Origin: 1162T-S-0a-05 sp050299435
Lineage (GTDB): Bacteria; Pseudomonadota; Gammaproteobacteria; Pseudomonadales; Cellvibrionaceae
Assembly: GCA_050299435.1 (NCBI GenBank)
Contig: JBNKVX010000007.1
Coordinates: forward strand, 13,657 to 77,656
Length of the DNA: 64,000 nt
Direction of reading: 5' to 3'
The notes beneath the pieces are model-generated. The model was not told where the DNA came from, ran no database searches, and saw only the letters and a list, made by a program, of their open reading frames with translations. Shown here piece after piece: positions 33,292-43,356 of this stretch (within the stretch, counting starts at the first letter, position 1; each line of letters starts with the position of its first letter). The position numbers were made by a program, and so were the translations under genes.

Positions 33292-35124
33292 TCATTCTTC
33301 ATCTTTAACTGCCGTATCGACTAAGCGAATTCGCAAACGTCGACTTGTAAAGCGGTTCTGATCACTATCAAAATAGCCATAAGCATCAAACCTTTGAACA
33401 CTCAAGCCTTTTTCTAGCTCGGAACTTAACAATTCAGCAAACCTTCCATACCACGTCGCCACAATAATTCTATTATTTACACTTATAGCGTACACACCGC
33501 GTTCAGAAATTGGGGCCACTAAAGGTACTCCACCTGGTAGCAACTTAATATCTGTCGCAATGCCAGCTCTAACAATATGGTGTCGTGTATCCGCGCTCTC
33601 GAGATCAAACAATACACCATTTTCATCGAGACTGACCACCGCGCCACCACTTCCTTGCAAACCATAATTAAGCAGAAAATGTCCGGGTAGGTTAGCGGCA
33701 TTGCGTACAGAGAAGCCTTCAAAATCTTCAGGTGCTGATCCGAAGGGGCTTATCCAGCCTTTAATGCGAATCGGGTCTCCCAGTTCCAGATTTTCCAAAC
33801 TTAAATTACCTGTTGCGATCTCATAGTAATCGGGATCAGCGTTGTTTGCGTCATCCAGGCCAGTGCCGGAGAAGTCATAAACAAGGGGATTACGGGCATT
33901 CAGTAAATTGATATCAATGGCGAGGGGGCTTGCAGAAACCACCGTACCTGAGACACTACCAGGAACAATTCTTACAATGCCTTCGCTTGCATCCATGGTG
34001 TTGTCTTCCTGGAATTCACCAATTACATAAATCGCCGAACCCACTGAAATTGAAGCGATGTCAGCATCCGGGTTTCTAAACTGAACGATACGAGTCAAAT
34101 CTGACAGCAACACATCAAGCTCATCATTGTAGGTAAATACCCCATCCTGAAATTCCGCTCTAGCACCACGAACATGCAAAAGATTTCCTTCTCTCCCAAC
34201 GACAACCGCTCTCAATGCATCACTTTCGCCCCAAGCTACGCTACTGCCTGCTCGTATTTCACTCGCAATAAAACGCTTTGCAATTCTATCCCATGCCCCC
34301 AAAGTGACAATCGGAGTGGCAGCCTCCAGTTCCGAAAGTGCAGCCAAGCCAAATTCACTTTCGACATATTCACCGTCAATTTCATAGGCTGTATCACTCT
34401 CAACATAAACAGGTGCGTTCCCAAATGGACCAGTACGCAATTGAAAGGGACGTAAATCCATTCGAAAATATTGGTCATCCTCATTCACAGTATTGAGTAA
34501 ACCACGAAGCCGAAATGGCTTGGGGTCTTCCAGTAAGGGGTCAGCAATAAAGACTGGGGTCACAGTCACTGTTGCAACATTGTTTTCGATAACAATGCTA
34601 TTCGATGCATCAAGATCAAAATCGAGGGTCAGTTGTGCGATGGCGCCTGGTAATAACGCGAATCCCTCACTATCACCGAACTGCAAATCCACGTCGATGA
34701 CACCCAGTGGTTGTCCTCCTGTGTCAAGCGCTTGCGCAACAAGTGCGTCTCCAAGTTCATTTTGCAGAACAATATTCGCTGCGCTGTAATCAAGTCTTAT
34801 CGTTGCCGAATTATAGCGACCAGGCGGTGCACTAATACGCGTTAACAATTCACTCACTTCAACATATTGCGCAAAATCAATCGTTGTCGCAGCCGGTAGC
34901 ACCTCAACTTCAAGGCCATTTGCTTTCACCAGGCTTATTTGTTCCACATTCACTTCATAACTCAGGAAGTCGCCCTCTGCGTCTGTCAGTGCAATATACA
35001 AATCCGTCTTTTCCTGCTCATCTGAACCCGGATTCGTGCCCAGGTTCGTATCTGAACGGCCGCCGCCACAGGCGACAAGGACCACAGTCAGTGCTATGGC
35101 CAAATACATTTTTAGTCTCAACAT
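33292..35124 (-). CDS. Large lipoprotein with DUF4382 and DUF5666-like domains
   Basis: Lipoprotein of 610 residues. The lipobox VLVAC near residue 19 follows a short signal peptide, with GGGRSD after the cysteine. Residues about 40-195 fit DUF4382 (LYIALTDAEGDFLSYEVNVEQISLV, and PGRYNSATIRLDYSAANI). The remainder has several DUF5666-like beta modules, such as RLRGLLNTV, VVGREGNLLHVRGA and GSVSGTVVSASP. It is likely surface or periplasmic. The role is unknown. GGAG precedes the ATG by eight bases. A hairpin terminator follows. Confidence 0.8.
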   Translation of the reverse strand: MLRLKMYLAIALTVVLVACGGGRSDTNLGTNPGSDEQEKTDLYIALTDAEGDFLSYEVNVEQISLVKANGLEVEVLPAATTIDFAQYVEVSELLTRISAPPGRYNSATIRLDYSAANIVLQNELGDALVAQALDTGGQPLGVIDVDLQFGDSEGFALLPGAIAQLTLDFDLDASNSIVIENNVATVTVTPVFIADPLLEDPKPFRLRGLLNTVNEDDQYFRMDLRPFQLRTGPFGNAPVYVESDTAYEIDGEYVESEFGLAALSELEAATPIVTLGAWDRIAKRFIASEIRAGSSVAWGESDALRAVVVGREGNLLHVRGARAEFQDGVFTYNDELDVLLSDLTRIVQFRNPDADIASISVGSAIYVIGEFQEDNTMDASEGIVRIVPGSVSGTVVSASPLAIDINLLNARNPLVYDFSGTGLDDANNADPDYYEIATGNLSLENLELGDPIRIKGWISPFGSAPEDFEGFSVRNAANLPGHFLLNYGLQGSGGAVVSLDENGVLFDLESADTRHHIVRAGIATDIKLLPGGVPLVAPISERGVYAISVNNRIIVATWYGRFAELLSSELEKGLSVQRFDAYGYFDSDQNRFTSRRLRIRLVDTAVKDEE

Positions 35125-35277
35125 TTGAATTCTCCAACTTTCTTAAGCACCGGCCAAATTGACCGCTTTCAACGCGTCTTAACTGTATTAACGTCTTGGC
35201 TGAGAATTTGTTGACATGAGAAGGCGAATAATTTGGAGTGTCAGGAGATCTATAGAAAGTGGGAAAAGGCCTTGCGC

Positions 35278-35775
35278 TTAGGACACATCAAAAAAGAAGG
35301 AAATAAGAGTCGCTATCGTTCGCACATTATCAACGTCCTGATCACTCCAGTGGACGAGTTTCCCTTTGCTTTCACAACATAAAATACCGTAGGGAATAAA
35401 ATCCTTATGCAAAATAAAATCCAGCAAACTGTGAATATCATTCGGTTCAAAATAAGAGGTGTTGAAACACCGCGTAGCAGAGTAGTTCCGCGCATCTGAG
35501 GCGATGATAACTTCATTCTCGATTAAGCTTTTAAAATATTCGGGGTAGTCTGATCGAAGGAGCTCTATACCGGAACTCCACTTATTATCCAGGGCATCAT
35601 AATTAACCAAACTGACAATGGCATCTCTTTCTGCATCAAGACGCCATAGGCTAATAAGATTTGCTGAGGGTATAAGCTGATGGGAATAAACACAAACCTT
35701 CTTCAGCAACTCCGCACGGCTGGCATGCGGGTTGTTAAGCGCGAGACTAAGTTTATCCACTAATCCCAAGGTCAT
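35278..35775 (-). CDS. GAF-domain protein after glgA
   Basis: Single GAF domain of 165 residues: LISLWRLDAERDAIVSLVNYD, SDARNYSATRCF and YGILCCESKGKLVHWSDQDVDNVRTIA. There is no attached output domain. The start is uncertain: a GGGAG box directly abuts the ATG at 35775, so a start at the TTG six bases later is possible. It lies 54 bp after glgA on the same strand and may be the last gene of the glycogen operon. Its ligand is unknown, and a regulatory role in glycogen metabolism is only suggested by position. Confidence 0.75.
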   Translation of the reverse strand: MTLGLVDKLSLALNNPHASRAELLKKVCVYSHQLIPSANLISLWRLDAERDAIVSLVNYDALDNKWSSGIELLRSDYPEYFKSLIENEVIIASDARNYSATRCFNTSYFEPNDIHSLLDFILHKDFIPYGILCCESKGKLVHWSDQDVDNVRTIATLISFFFDVS

Positions 35776-35829
35776 CTCCCATGGTGATCACCCCCGAATT
35801 CTAATCAATTATCAGCAAATGAAAAAGTC

Positions 35830-37392
35830 TTAGTGATATAAAGTAGTGAGATAGGTTTTTGCTGCAACCTGCCAAGTAAAGCGTTGCTGTGAGGCTCGAT
35901 GACGAATACCACTCCAGGAATCAGGCTTTTCGAAATAACAATTCAAAGCTTCATCCAAAGTAGTTATAAGCGACTTTGCTTGAGACTGTATGTTTTTTCC
36001 TTCGAAGACAAACCCGGTTTCTTTGTGAATCACAGTATCTTTTAAACCACCAACGGCGTTCACTAAGCAAGGTTGCCCGACTCGCATCGCAAGCATTTGG
36101 CTGATACCACATGGTTCAAATGAACTCGGCATCAAAAAAAGATCGCCATAACGATAAATTAATTTAGATAAAGGATCTGAATATCCATTTAAGAAAATGA
36201 TGTTGTCGTATTTGCCCGCAGTTTCTGTAATAAAATCTTCGAGATCTGGATCGCCACTACCAAGAATGATGAAGATACCGCGCTCGCCCAACGCCTCTAA
36301 AATTGCATGCAATACATATTTTCCATTCTCCAGGGTCGCGTGCAACAGCCTGGCCTTTTGCTCAGTAATGCGTCCGACTGAACTCAATACAAATCGCGAT
36401 TTTCTTGAACGTTTTAATTCCTCCAATCTTTGGTCGGCGATCCAATGCGCTGACAACATTTGTCGTTTTTTTCCAGCCCACTCTAAAAGACAACCTTTCG
36501 CCACATCAATAACGTCAGTTTTTGCGGGCTTTTTGAAACTGGATTTCTTCGCATACTGACATCCATTTAGAATGCCTATTAATTCACCGGCACCGTGACG
36601 CTGAATTAATTCCGCTTCTAAACCTTCGCCACCGTAGATTCCATCTTCGACATGACTTGCAAGCTGAATTTCCTTGGCGTAAGTCGGCGAAACTGTGTTG
36701 ACTTTATCTGCCAACAAAATTGCTGCGCGCATGGGATTTAAACAGTGTAAATTATTTTTGTCTGCTATCACTTTTCCATCATAAGACAAATCTGGATACC
36801 AGGTCTCAAGTGCACTCTCATCATTTTTGAACGGACGTATACCTTGCAAGGCAAGATTGTGAATCGTATACACACAGCGAATAGATTTTAGAAAATCATA
36901 GCTTTGCGAGTACTCACGCAAAATCAGAAAAAATGCGGTGTGCCAATCATGAAGGTGGACGATATCGGGTGTAGAAATAAGTTTCTCTTTTAAAACAGCA
37001 GCCACTGCCAAACAATACAGTGCAAATTTTGTCGCATCACTCGCGAAAGGTCGCCAATCCGGATCATTGCAATAAACAGTTTCGCCATGCGCCGAGAATT
37101 CAGGGCAGTGAACAATAAAATTGTTAACACCAGCGAAATCATTTTCAATTTTAAAGACTTGAATATTGTGCGAAAAACCAGAAAACAGCACTTCCACCCC
37201 ACCGACAAGACTCAGGTTTGGTAGACGAGCCAAAAACCCGTAGCTAGGAAGAATAACGGAAGCATCCCAATCCAGTTGACAAAGTGCTTGAGGCAAGTCT
37301 CGCACAACGTCTCCAACACCACCGACCTTGGCACCAGGCAACATATCGTTCTCGGCGGCCAGCATTAATACTTGTTTTTTAGTACTGCTCAT
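35830..37392 (-). CDS. glgA: Glycogen synthase
   Basis: ADP-glucose-dependent GT5 starch/glycogen synthase of 520 residues (E. coli 477), extending alpha-1,4-glucan chains. The ADP-glucose motif is KVGGVGDVVRDLP near residue 22. The second GT-B domain has VGRITEQKA, LGSGDPDLEDF and PSSFEPCGISQMLAMRVGQP with the catalytic-site glutamate. It starts 33 bp after glgC, with an A-rich rather than GGAG-type leader. Extra length lies in linker segments around 265-330. Confidence 0.94.
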   Translation of the reverse strand: MSSTKKQVLMLAAENDMLPGAKVGGVGDVVRDLPQALCQLDWDASVILPSYGFLARLPNLSLVGGVEVLFSGFSHNIQVFKIENDFAGVNNFIVHCPEFSAHGETVYCNDPDWRPFASDATKFALYCLAVAAVLKEKLISTPDIVHLHDWHTAFFLILREYSQSYDFLKSIRCVYTIHNLALQGIRPFKNDESALETWYPDLSYDGKVIADKNNLHCLNPMRAAILLADKVNTVSPTYAKEIQLASHVEDGIYGGEGLEAELIQRHGAGELIGILNGCQYAKKSSFKKPAKTDVIDVAKGCLLEWAGKKRQMLSAHWIADQRLEELKRSRKSRFVLSSVGRITEQKARLLHATLENGKYVLHAILEALGERGIFIILGSGDPDLEDFITETAGKYDNIIFLNGYSDPLSKLIYRYGDLFLMPSSFEPCGISQMLAMRVGQPCLVNAVGGLKDTVIHKETGFVFEGKNIQSQAKSLITTLDEALNCYFEKPDSWSGIRHRASQQRFTWQVAAKTYLTTLYH

Positions 37393-37425
37393 AATAATTT
37401 TATTTTTTCTTATTGTAATAAATTT

Positions 37426-38709
37426 CTATTCACTAAGATCGGGTTTTACTCCCGGCTTTTGACCAAGCATTTCTCGCGTCACCACAACCACCCCTTTTTT
37501 TGTTACGCGAAATCCGCGTGCACGATCGTGTTCATGGTCATACCCAATTACCATCCCATCTGGAATCACACAGGACGCATCAATAATGGCCTTTTTAATT
37601 TTTGCGTTTCGATGAATCTCAACGCTGGGCAGAATGACAGATTCTTGAATATCCGAAAATGAATGCACGTGAACATCTGAGAACAATAGTGACTGTCGCA
37701 CACTGCCTCCCGAGACAATACAACCACCACTCACCATTGAATCCACTGCATAACCTCGACGTCCATCGTCGTTGAATACAAATTTCGCAGGTGGCAACTG
37801 AGTTTGGTAGGTCCAAATTGGCCAGTCATGATTGTAAAGATTTAATGCCGGATCTGGTGAAACCAATTCCATATTGGCCTCCCAAAATGAATCTAGCGTA
37901 CCCACGTCGCGCCAATATGATGCAACACCGGTTTCATGATCTCGAAAGCGATACGCCAGCACATTGTCATTTTTAATGATAGACGGAATGATATTTTTAC
38001 CAAAATCATTTTCCGACTCTGGATTTTCAGCATCTATTCTCAATTGATCAAACAAATATTCGCGATTGAATATGTAGTTACCCATCGAAGCCAGGGTATA
38101 CCCTGGTTGATCAAAAAGCTCGGTGGGATGTTTTGGTTTTTCATCAAAGCGAGTAATACGATCATTTTTATCAACAGTCATCACACCGAACGCACCCGAC
38201 GCTTCTTCAATGGGGACTTCTATACAACTTACTGTTAGATCTGCGTTATTTTCTACGTGGTAAGCGAGCATTGATCCGTAGTCCATTTGGTAAACATGGT
38301 CTCCCGACAATACCATCACATATTTTGGCGCCTCAGCTTGAATAATATCCAGGTTTTGATATATCGCGTCCGCTGTGCCTTGATACCAGTTTGGGGAATA
38401 ACGTTGCGAAGCAGGCAAGATCTCAACATATTCACCATGTTCTTTTTTAAAGTGGCTCCAGCCACGAATAAGATGACGAATAAGCGAGTGCGCTTTATAT
38501 TGCGTCAAAACACCAACCCGTCGTATTCCGGAATTCACGCAATTAGAAAGCGGGAAATCAATAATGCGAAATTTTCCACCAAAATGTAGCGCTGGCTTGG
38601 CCCGCCAATCTGTGAGTTCATGTAAGCGGCTTCCACGGCCACCCGCGAGAATTAATGCCATAGTATCGCGCGTAAGGCGACTTACATAACGGGAATTGGG
38701 GTCAAGCAT
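37426..38709 (-). CDS. glgC: Glucose-1-phosphate adenylyltransferase
   Basis: Makes ADP-glucose, the committed step of glycogen synthesis, 427 residues (E. coli 431). I start it at the ATG at 38709, preceded by AGGAGA. A longer frame to 38757 overlaps glgP. Seen are ALILAGGRGSRLHELTDWRAKPALHFGGK (nucleotide loop and allosteric-type lysine), VMVLSGDHVYQMDYG, the substrate region FDEKPKHP, and a C-terminal left-handed beta-helix part (SGGCIVSGGSVRQSLL). It is the rate-controlling gene of the operon. Confidence 0.95.
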   Translation of the reverse strand: MLDPNSRYVSRLTRDTMALILAGGRGSRLHELTDWRAKPALHFGGKFRIIDFPLSNCVNSGIRRVGVLTQYKAHSLIRHLIRGWSHFKKEHGEYVEILPASQRYSPNWYQGTADAIYQNLDIIQAEAPKYVMVLSGDHVYQMDYGSMLAYHVENNADLTVSCIEVPIEEASGAFGVMTVDKNDRITRFDEKPKHPTELFDQPGYTLASMGNYIFNREYLFDQLRIDAENPESENDFGKNIIPSIIKNDNVLAYRFRDHETGVASYWRDVGTLDSFWEANMELVSPDPALNLYNHDWPIWTYQTQLPPAKFVFNDDGRRGYAVDSMVSGGCIVSGGSVRQSLLFSDVHVHSFSDIQESVILPSVEIHRNAKIKKAIIDASCVIPDGMVIGYDHEHDRARGFRVTKKGVVVVTREMLGQKPGVKPDLSE

Positions 38710-38722
38710 GTTTCTCTCCTGC

Positions 38723-41173
38723 CTATTGAATTTTCCAAATGTCTTTTGCGTATTCACTGATCGTTCGGTCGCTGGAAAAATCTCCGCTTGCGGCCGTATT
38801 TAATATACTCATCTTCGTCCATTTATCTTTTTCTTGATAATCCAGCGCAGCCTGGTTTTGTGCGTCGATATACGATCTAAAATCTGCTGCCAACATCCAT
38901 GGATCATTGGGATTTCGAATACTTTGAATGACCGGATCAAAAATACCCGGCTCAAATAAACTAAAATGACCACATTCTATCAATTTCATAACCCGATTGA
39001 GATCTTCATCTTGCTCAATAATCTGATCAGGATCGATTCGCGAACGATATTCGGGAATTTCTTCTACTTTTAATCCAAAAAGATAAAAATTTTCTAAACC
39101 TACTGCTTCCATAATTTCAATATTTGCACCATCGTACGTTCCTATTGTTACAGCCCCATTCATCATGAACTTCATGTTTCCAGTTCCTGAAGCCTCCTTG
39201 CCAGCCGTCGAAATTTGTTCAGACAAATCTGTTCCAGGACATATTATCTCCATCGCGCTCACGCGATAATTAGGAAAAAATACCAGCTTTAAATATTGGC
39301 TAGCTTTGTCATCCGAATTAATCACCTGAGCCGCATTGCTCACCAGCTTAATAATACGTTTCGCCAGCACATAACCTGGCGCGGCCTTGCCGCCCAACAA
39401 TATACATCGCGGATACACTTCACTTTCTTCACCACGGGTAATTTTGTCATAGAGATGAATAACATGAAGCACGTTTAAAAGTTGCCGTTTATACTCATGG
39501 ATACGTTTAACTTGCACATCAAACATCCAGTCAGTATCAAAATTCACGCCACATTTTGCTCTTACCATTTTTGCCAGTCTTACTTTATTAAGACGTTTCA
39601 CTTCACTCCACCGCTGACAAAACGAGGAATTTTCTACATAGGGTGCAAGGCGCGAAATTTGAGAATAGTCCGTTACCCACGAATCACCGATGCTTTCACA
39701 TAAGAGATCACTGAGACTGCGATTAGAGTGCGATAACCATCGACGGGGTGTTACACCATTTGTTTTATTGTTGAATTTTTGTGGCCAAAGCTCGTAAAAA
39801 TCTTTAAACAAACCTGTTGTTAACAAACTTGAGTGCAAAGCGGCGACGCCGTTAACCGAAAAACTACCTATTATTGCCAAATAGGCCATGCGCACCATTG
39901 GCTCGGGGCCTTCCTGGATTATTGACATTCGATTTTGTCTTTCAGTATCACCAGGCCAACGGTGAGTCACGGTTGCCATAAACCGCGCATTAATCTCATA
40001 AATGATATCCATCAACCTTGGCAACAGTTCTTTCAACATTCGCACTGGCCATTTTTCCAAGGCCTCGGGCAATAAAGTGTGATTCGTATAAGCCATGGTC
40101 TTACAAGTAATTTCCCACGCCTCACTCCATTCAAGCTGGTGCTCGTCAAGTAACAAGCGCATCAGTTCCGGAACAGCCAGTGTTGGATGTGTATCATTAA
40201 GTTGAAAACAATGTCGGTTTGCAAATTGATCAAAATTTTCGCCCTGATGTTTTACCCATCCTGCTATCACGTCCTGCAAACTAGCAGACGCAAGAAAATA
40301 TTGTTGTCTTAACCTCAATTCTTTTCCGTTTTCACTTGCGTCATTGGGATACAGCACCATGGTAATTTGTTCAGCAAGATTTTTTCCAGCCACTGCGTCC
40401 GAGTAATCCCCGGCGTTAAACTCGGCCAAATTGAATTCTTCTGTTGCTTCCGATTTCCAAAGTCGTAAGGTGTTAACCTTATCGTTTTTATAGCCAGGAA
40501 TAGGCATATCATATGGAATAGCTAAGACATCTTGCGTATTAACCCATCGTGCACAGAGTTTTCCTCTGTGGTTGTGGTAAAAATCTGTATTGCCGTAGAA
40601 TTTTATTGTGCGAACGTGATCAGGTCGTTCGATCTCCCAGGGATTCCCTTGACGCAACCAATGGTCTGGCTGTTCAATTTGAAAGCCTTCACGAATGCTT
40701 TGGTGAAACATTCCATACTCATAGCGAATTCCGTAGCCCATAACGGGTAAGCCGAGCGTAGCACAACTATCCATGAAACACGCCGCCAACCGTCCCAAAC
40801 CACCATTACCCAAACCGGCGTCTTTTTCTTTGGTTTCCACCTCTTCAAGCTCCGCGCCAAATCGCATTACTGCATTACTCGCGGCCTTTTCTATATCTAA
40901 ATTTAAAATTGCATTATTGAGGCTGCGGCCAAGTAAAAATTCTAAAGACAGGTAATACACGTGTTTTTCTTCATTGTGGAAGCGCGCTTCTCTGGTTGCG
41001 CGCCAGTTTTCCATAAGCCTGTCTCGAACAGCATAACTGAGCGCTTGCCGCATATAACCTCTAATTTCATCATTCCCAAAGCGCCCCAAGGTATAGCTGA
41101 AATGCCAATTTAAATCGTCATAAATATTTTCTTCAAGATTCCCTAGTCTTGTTGGGTGCAATTCAGAGCTCAT
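38723..41173 (-). CDS. glgP: Glycogen/maltodextrin phosphorylase
   Basis: GT35 phosphorylase of 816 residues (E. coli GlgP 815), releasing glucose-1-phosphate from glycogen. Blocks are YYLSLEFLLGRSLNNA, DAGLGNGGLGRLAACFMDS, FQLNDTHPTLAVPELMRLL, and the pyridoxal-phosphate site EASGTGNMKFMMNGA with its lysine. AGAGGT precedes the ATG. It lies 53 bp after glgX and 13 bp before glgC in the operon. Confidence 0.96.
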   Translation of the reverse strand: MSSELHPTRLGNLEENIYDDLNWHFSYTLGRFGNDEIRGYMRQALSYAVRDRLMENWRATREARFHNEEKHVYYLSLEFLLGRSLNNAILNLDIEKAASNAVMRFGAELEEVETKEKDAGLGNGGLGRLAACFMDSCATLGLPVMGYGIRYEYGMFHQSIREGFQIEQPDHWLRQGNPWEIERPDHVRTIKFYGNTDFYHNHRGKLCARWVNTQDVLAIPYDMPIPGYKNDKVNTLRLWKSEATEEFNLAEFNAGDYSDAVAGKNLAEQITMVLYPNDASENGKELRLRQQYFLASASLQDVIAGWVKHQGENFDQFANRHCFQLNDTHPTLAVPELMRLLLDEHQLEWSEAWEITCKTMAYTNHTLLPEALEKWPVRMLKELLPRLMDIIYEINARFMATVTHRWPGDTERQNRMSIIQEGPEPMVRMAYLAIIGSFSVNGVAALHSSLLTTGLFKDFYELWPQKFNNKTNGVTPRRWLSHSNRSLSDLLCESIGDSWVTDYSQISRLAPYVENSSFCQRWSEVKRLNKVRLAKMVRAKCGVNFDTDWMFDVQVKRIHEYKRQLLNVLHVIHLYDKITRGEESEVYPRCILLGGKAAPGYVLAKRIIKLVSNAAQVINSDDKASQYLKLVFFPNYRVSAMEIICPGTDLSEQISTAGKEASGTGNMKFMMNGAVTIGTYDGANIEIMEAVGLENFYLFGLKVEEIPEYRSRIDPDQIIEQDEDLNRVMKLIECGHFSLFEPGIFDPVIQSIRNPNDPWMLAADFRSYIDAQNQAALDYQEKDKWTKMSILNTAASGDFSSDRTISEYAKDIWKIQ

Positions 41174-41226
41174 GATGATTACCTCTGTATTTGAAAACTT
41201 CCAAACTGAACACTATGAACTATTCT

Positions 41227-43356
41227 CTACGTAAAAACTGCAGCAAGCAATTTCAGCGACTTGGATTGCAAACACACAGAATCATTTACAAGCTCGCCAA
41301 TATTGTCGGGTTTGCCGGTCGCCAAACAAGTATCCAGTTTGCATTGCCATCCTGCAACGATGTCATCTTTTGGCAGTTTAAAATCAACTGCCTCATCGCC
41401 AGCGTTAAATAAAATAAGTAGGCGCTCCGACTCAAATTTTCTTTCTTCATCCTGTGGTATGTTTTCCAGAATCCAGCCCAACTCACGAACATGTTGCTCC
41501 CGCCAGTGAGCGTCTTGCATTTCCTCACCATCTTCGTTGATCCAACGAACTGCACGTAAGACATCACCCTCCACCTCTTCAGGTTTATGAATATATTCTT
41601 TTGCCTGTAACAGTGGAAGTGTATTTCTTAACCAAGTTAGGTAACTTGTGAATTCTCTCAAGGCATTGTCTTGATCACTGACGTCTTGCCAATTTAACCA
41701 ATTTATTTCGTTATCTTGGCAATAAGCATTATTGTTTCCCTGCTGACTGCGTCCCATTTCATCGCCGGCCAACAACATGGGTGTGCCTTGTGACAAAAAT
41801 AAAGTCGCTAAAAAATTTCTTTTTTGTCGGTTCCTTAATTGACGAATTTCCTCATCATCTACCGGGCCTTCTTCTCCGTGATTGTGGCTAAAATTTGAAT
41901 GGTGACCATCACGATTTTGTTCATTGTTCGCTTCGTTGTGACGATTATTAAAAGAAACCAAATCCTGTAGACTAAAACCATCGTGGCTACAGATAAAATT
42001 AATGCTGCTGGACGGTGATCGTCCGGAATGCTCAAACAAATCACTCGAGCCATGAATGCGTCTGGCAAACTCCGGGAGCACCCCATTGTCTCCACGCCAG
42101 AACCGTCGAGAGGTATCGCGGTACTTATCATTCCATTCCGCCCAACCCGTTGGAAATTTTCCGAGCTGGTATCCTCCGGGCCCAATATCCCAAGGTTCAG
42201 CAATTAATTTTTTTCGCGATAAGACTGGGTCTTGTTTAAGTACATCAAAAAAGCCACTGCCTTGAAAAAATCCTTGTGCTTCACGACCCATGACTGTCGC
42301 CAAATCGAAACGAAACCCGTCCACACCCATATCGTGTGCCCAATAGCGTAAGCTGTCACAAACCAACTGCAGTACGCGCGGATTTTTAACATTGAGCGTG
42401 TTCCCACAACCCGTATCGTTCACATAAAATCGTGCATCCTGGCTTTGCAGAGTGTAATACGTTGCGTTATCGATTCCACGCAGGGAAAGTGTTGGTCCCC
42501 CGTGCCCTCCTTCAGCAGTATGGTTGTAGACAACATCCAAAATTACTTCCAGATCAAATTCGTGTGCCGCTTTAACAAAACGCCGAAACTCTTGGAGGCC
42601 GTCGCTGGTTGTGTAGCCGCTGTGCAAAGCAAAAAAGCCAAGCGTGTTGTAACCCCAGTAATTAGTTAGCCCTTGAGAAGATAAAAAATATTCATCTATA
42701 AATGAATGTACTGGCATTAACTCAATACTGGTAACACCTAATTTTTTGATATATTCCAGTACTTGCGGCTGGGCAAGTCCAGCAAAAGTACCCCGTTCAT
42801 TTGAGGGGACACCGAGGTTAAGCTGAGTAAATCCCTTTACATGCGTTTCATAAATTATGGTTTTATTCCAGGGTATATTGGGTGCTTTGTTTACCTCTCG
42901 GATTTCTTCATCACTATAGGGTGAAGTAACAACAGCTTTAACCATATCTCGGCCATTGTCTCGATCGTCCATGACCAAATCCTTATGTGCATTTTCTACA
43001 TCATAGCCATACATTAGATTCGACCAGCGAAAAACACCAGCAATTTTCTTTGCATAGGGATCCAGTAAAAGTTTATTGGGATTAAAGCGGTGTCCACGTT
43101 GCGGTTCGTAAGGACCATAAACGCGATATCCATATAAAGCACCGGGCTGCAATCCTTCAACATAACCGTGCCAAACTTGATCAGTGCAACAAGGGAGTTT
43201 TAAGCGAGAAATTTCTTCCAGGCCATCTTCACTGTATAAACACAGTTCCACCTCACTGGCATTTGCAGAAAACAAGGCAAAATTAACGCCGTGACCATAG
43301 GATGTTGCACCCAGAGGCCAAGGTAATCCATCGCTAATAGTCCACGCTGCTTGCAT
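41227..43356 (-). CDS. glgX: Glycogen debranching enzyme
   Basis: GH13 isoamylase-type debrancher of 709 residues (E. coli GlgX 657) acting on phosphorylase limit dextrin. An N-terminal CBM48 (GATSYGHGVNFALFSANASEVELCLY) is followed by the barrel with LDVVYNHTAEGG, DGFRFDLATVMGR (nucleophile aspartate), KLIAEPWD (acid glutamate) and FICSHDGFSLQDLV. The ATG directly follows the glgB stop (TAAATG). Confidence 0.95.
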   Translation of the reverse strand: MQAAWTISDGLPWPLGATSYGHGVNFALFSANASEVELCLYSEDGLEEISRLKLPCCTDQVWHGYVEGLQPGALYGYRVYGPYEPQRGHRFNPNKLLLDPYAKKIAGVFRWSNLMYGYDVENAHKDLVMDDRDNGRDMVKAVVTSPYSDEEIREVNKAPNIPWNKTIIYETHVKGFTQLNLGVPSNERGTFAGLAQPQVLEYIKKLGVTSIELMPVHSFIDEYFLSSQGLTNYWGYNTLGFFALHSGYTTSDGLQEFRRFVKAAHEFDLEVILDVVYNHTAEGGHGGPTLSLRGIDNATYYTLQSQDARFYVNDTGCGNTLNVKNPRVLQLVCDSLRYWAHDMGVDGFRFDLATVMGREAQGFFQGSGFFDVLKQDPVLSRKKLIAEPWDIGPGGYQLGKFPTGWAEWNDKYRDTSRRFWRGDNGVLPEFARRIHGSSDLFEHSGRSPSSSINFICSHDGFSLQDLVSFNNRHNEANNEQNRDGHHSNFSHNHGEEGPVDDEEIRQLRNRQKRNFLATLFLSQGTPMLLAGDEMGRSQQGNNNAYCQDNEINWLNWQDVSDQDNALREFTSYLTWLRNTLPLLQAKEYIHKPEEVEGDVLRAVRWINEDGEEMQDAHWREQHVRELGWILENIPQDEERKFESERLLILFNAGDEAVDFKLPKDDIVAGWQCKLDTCLATGKPDNIGELVNDSVCLQSKSLKLLAAVFT

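Noticed and set aside
38710..38757. Upstream start of glgC inside glgP
   Set aside because: The ATG at 38709 has AGGAGA ahead and a family-like N-terminus; the extension does not match the family.
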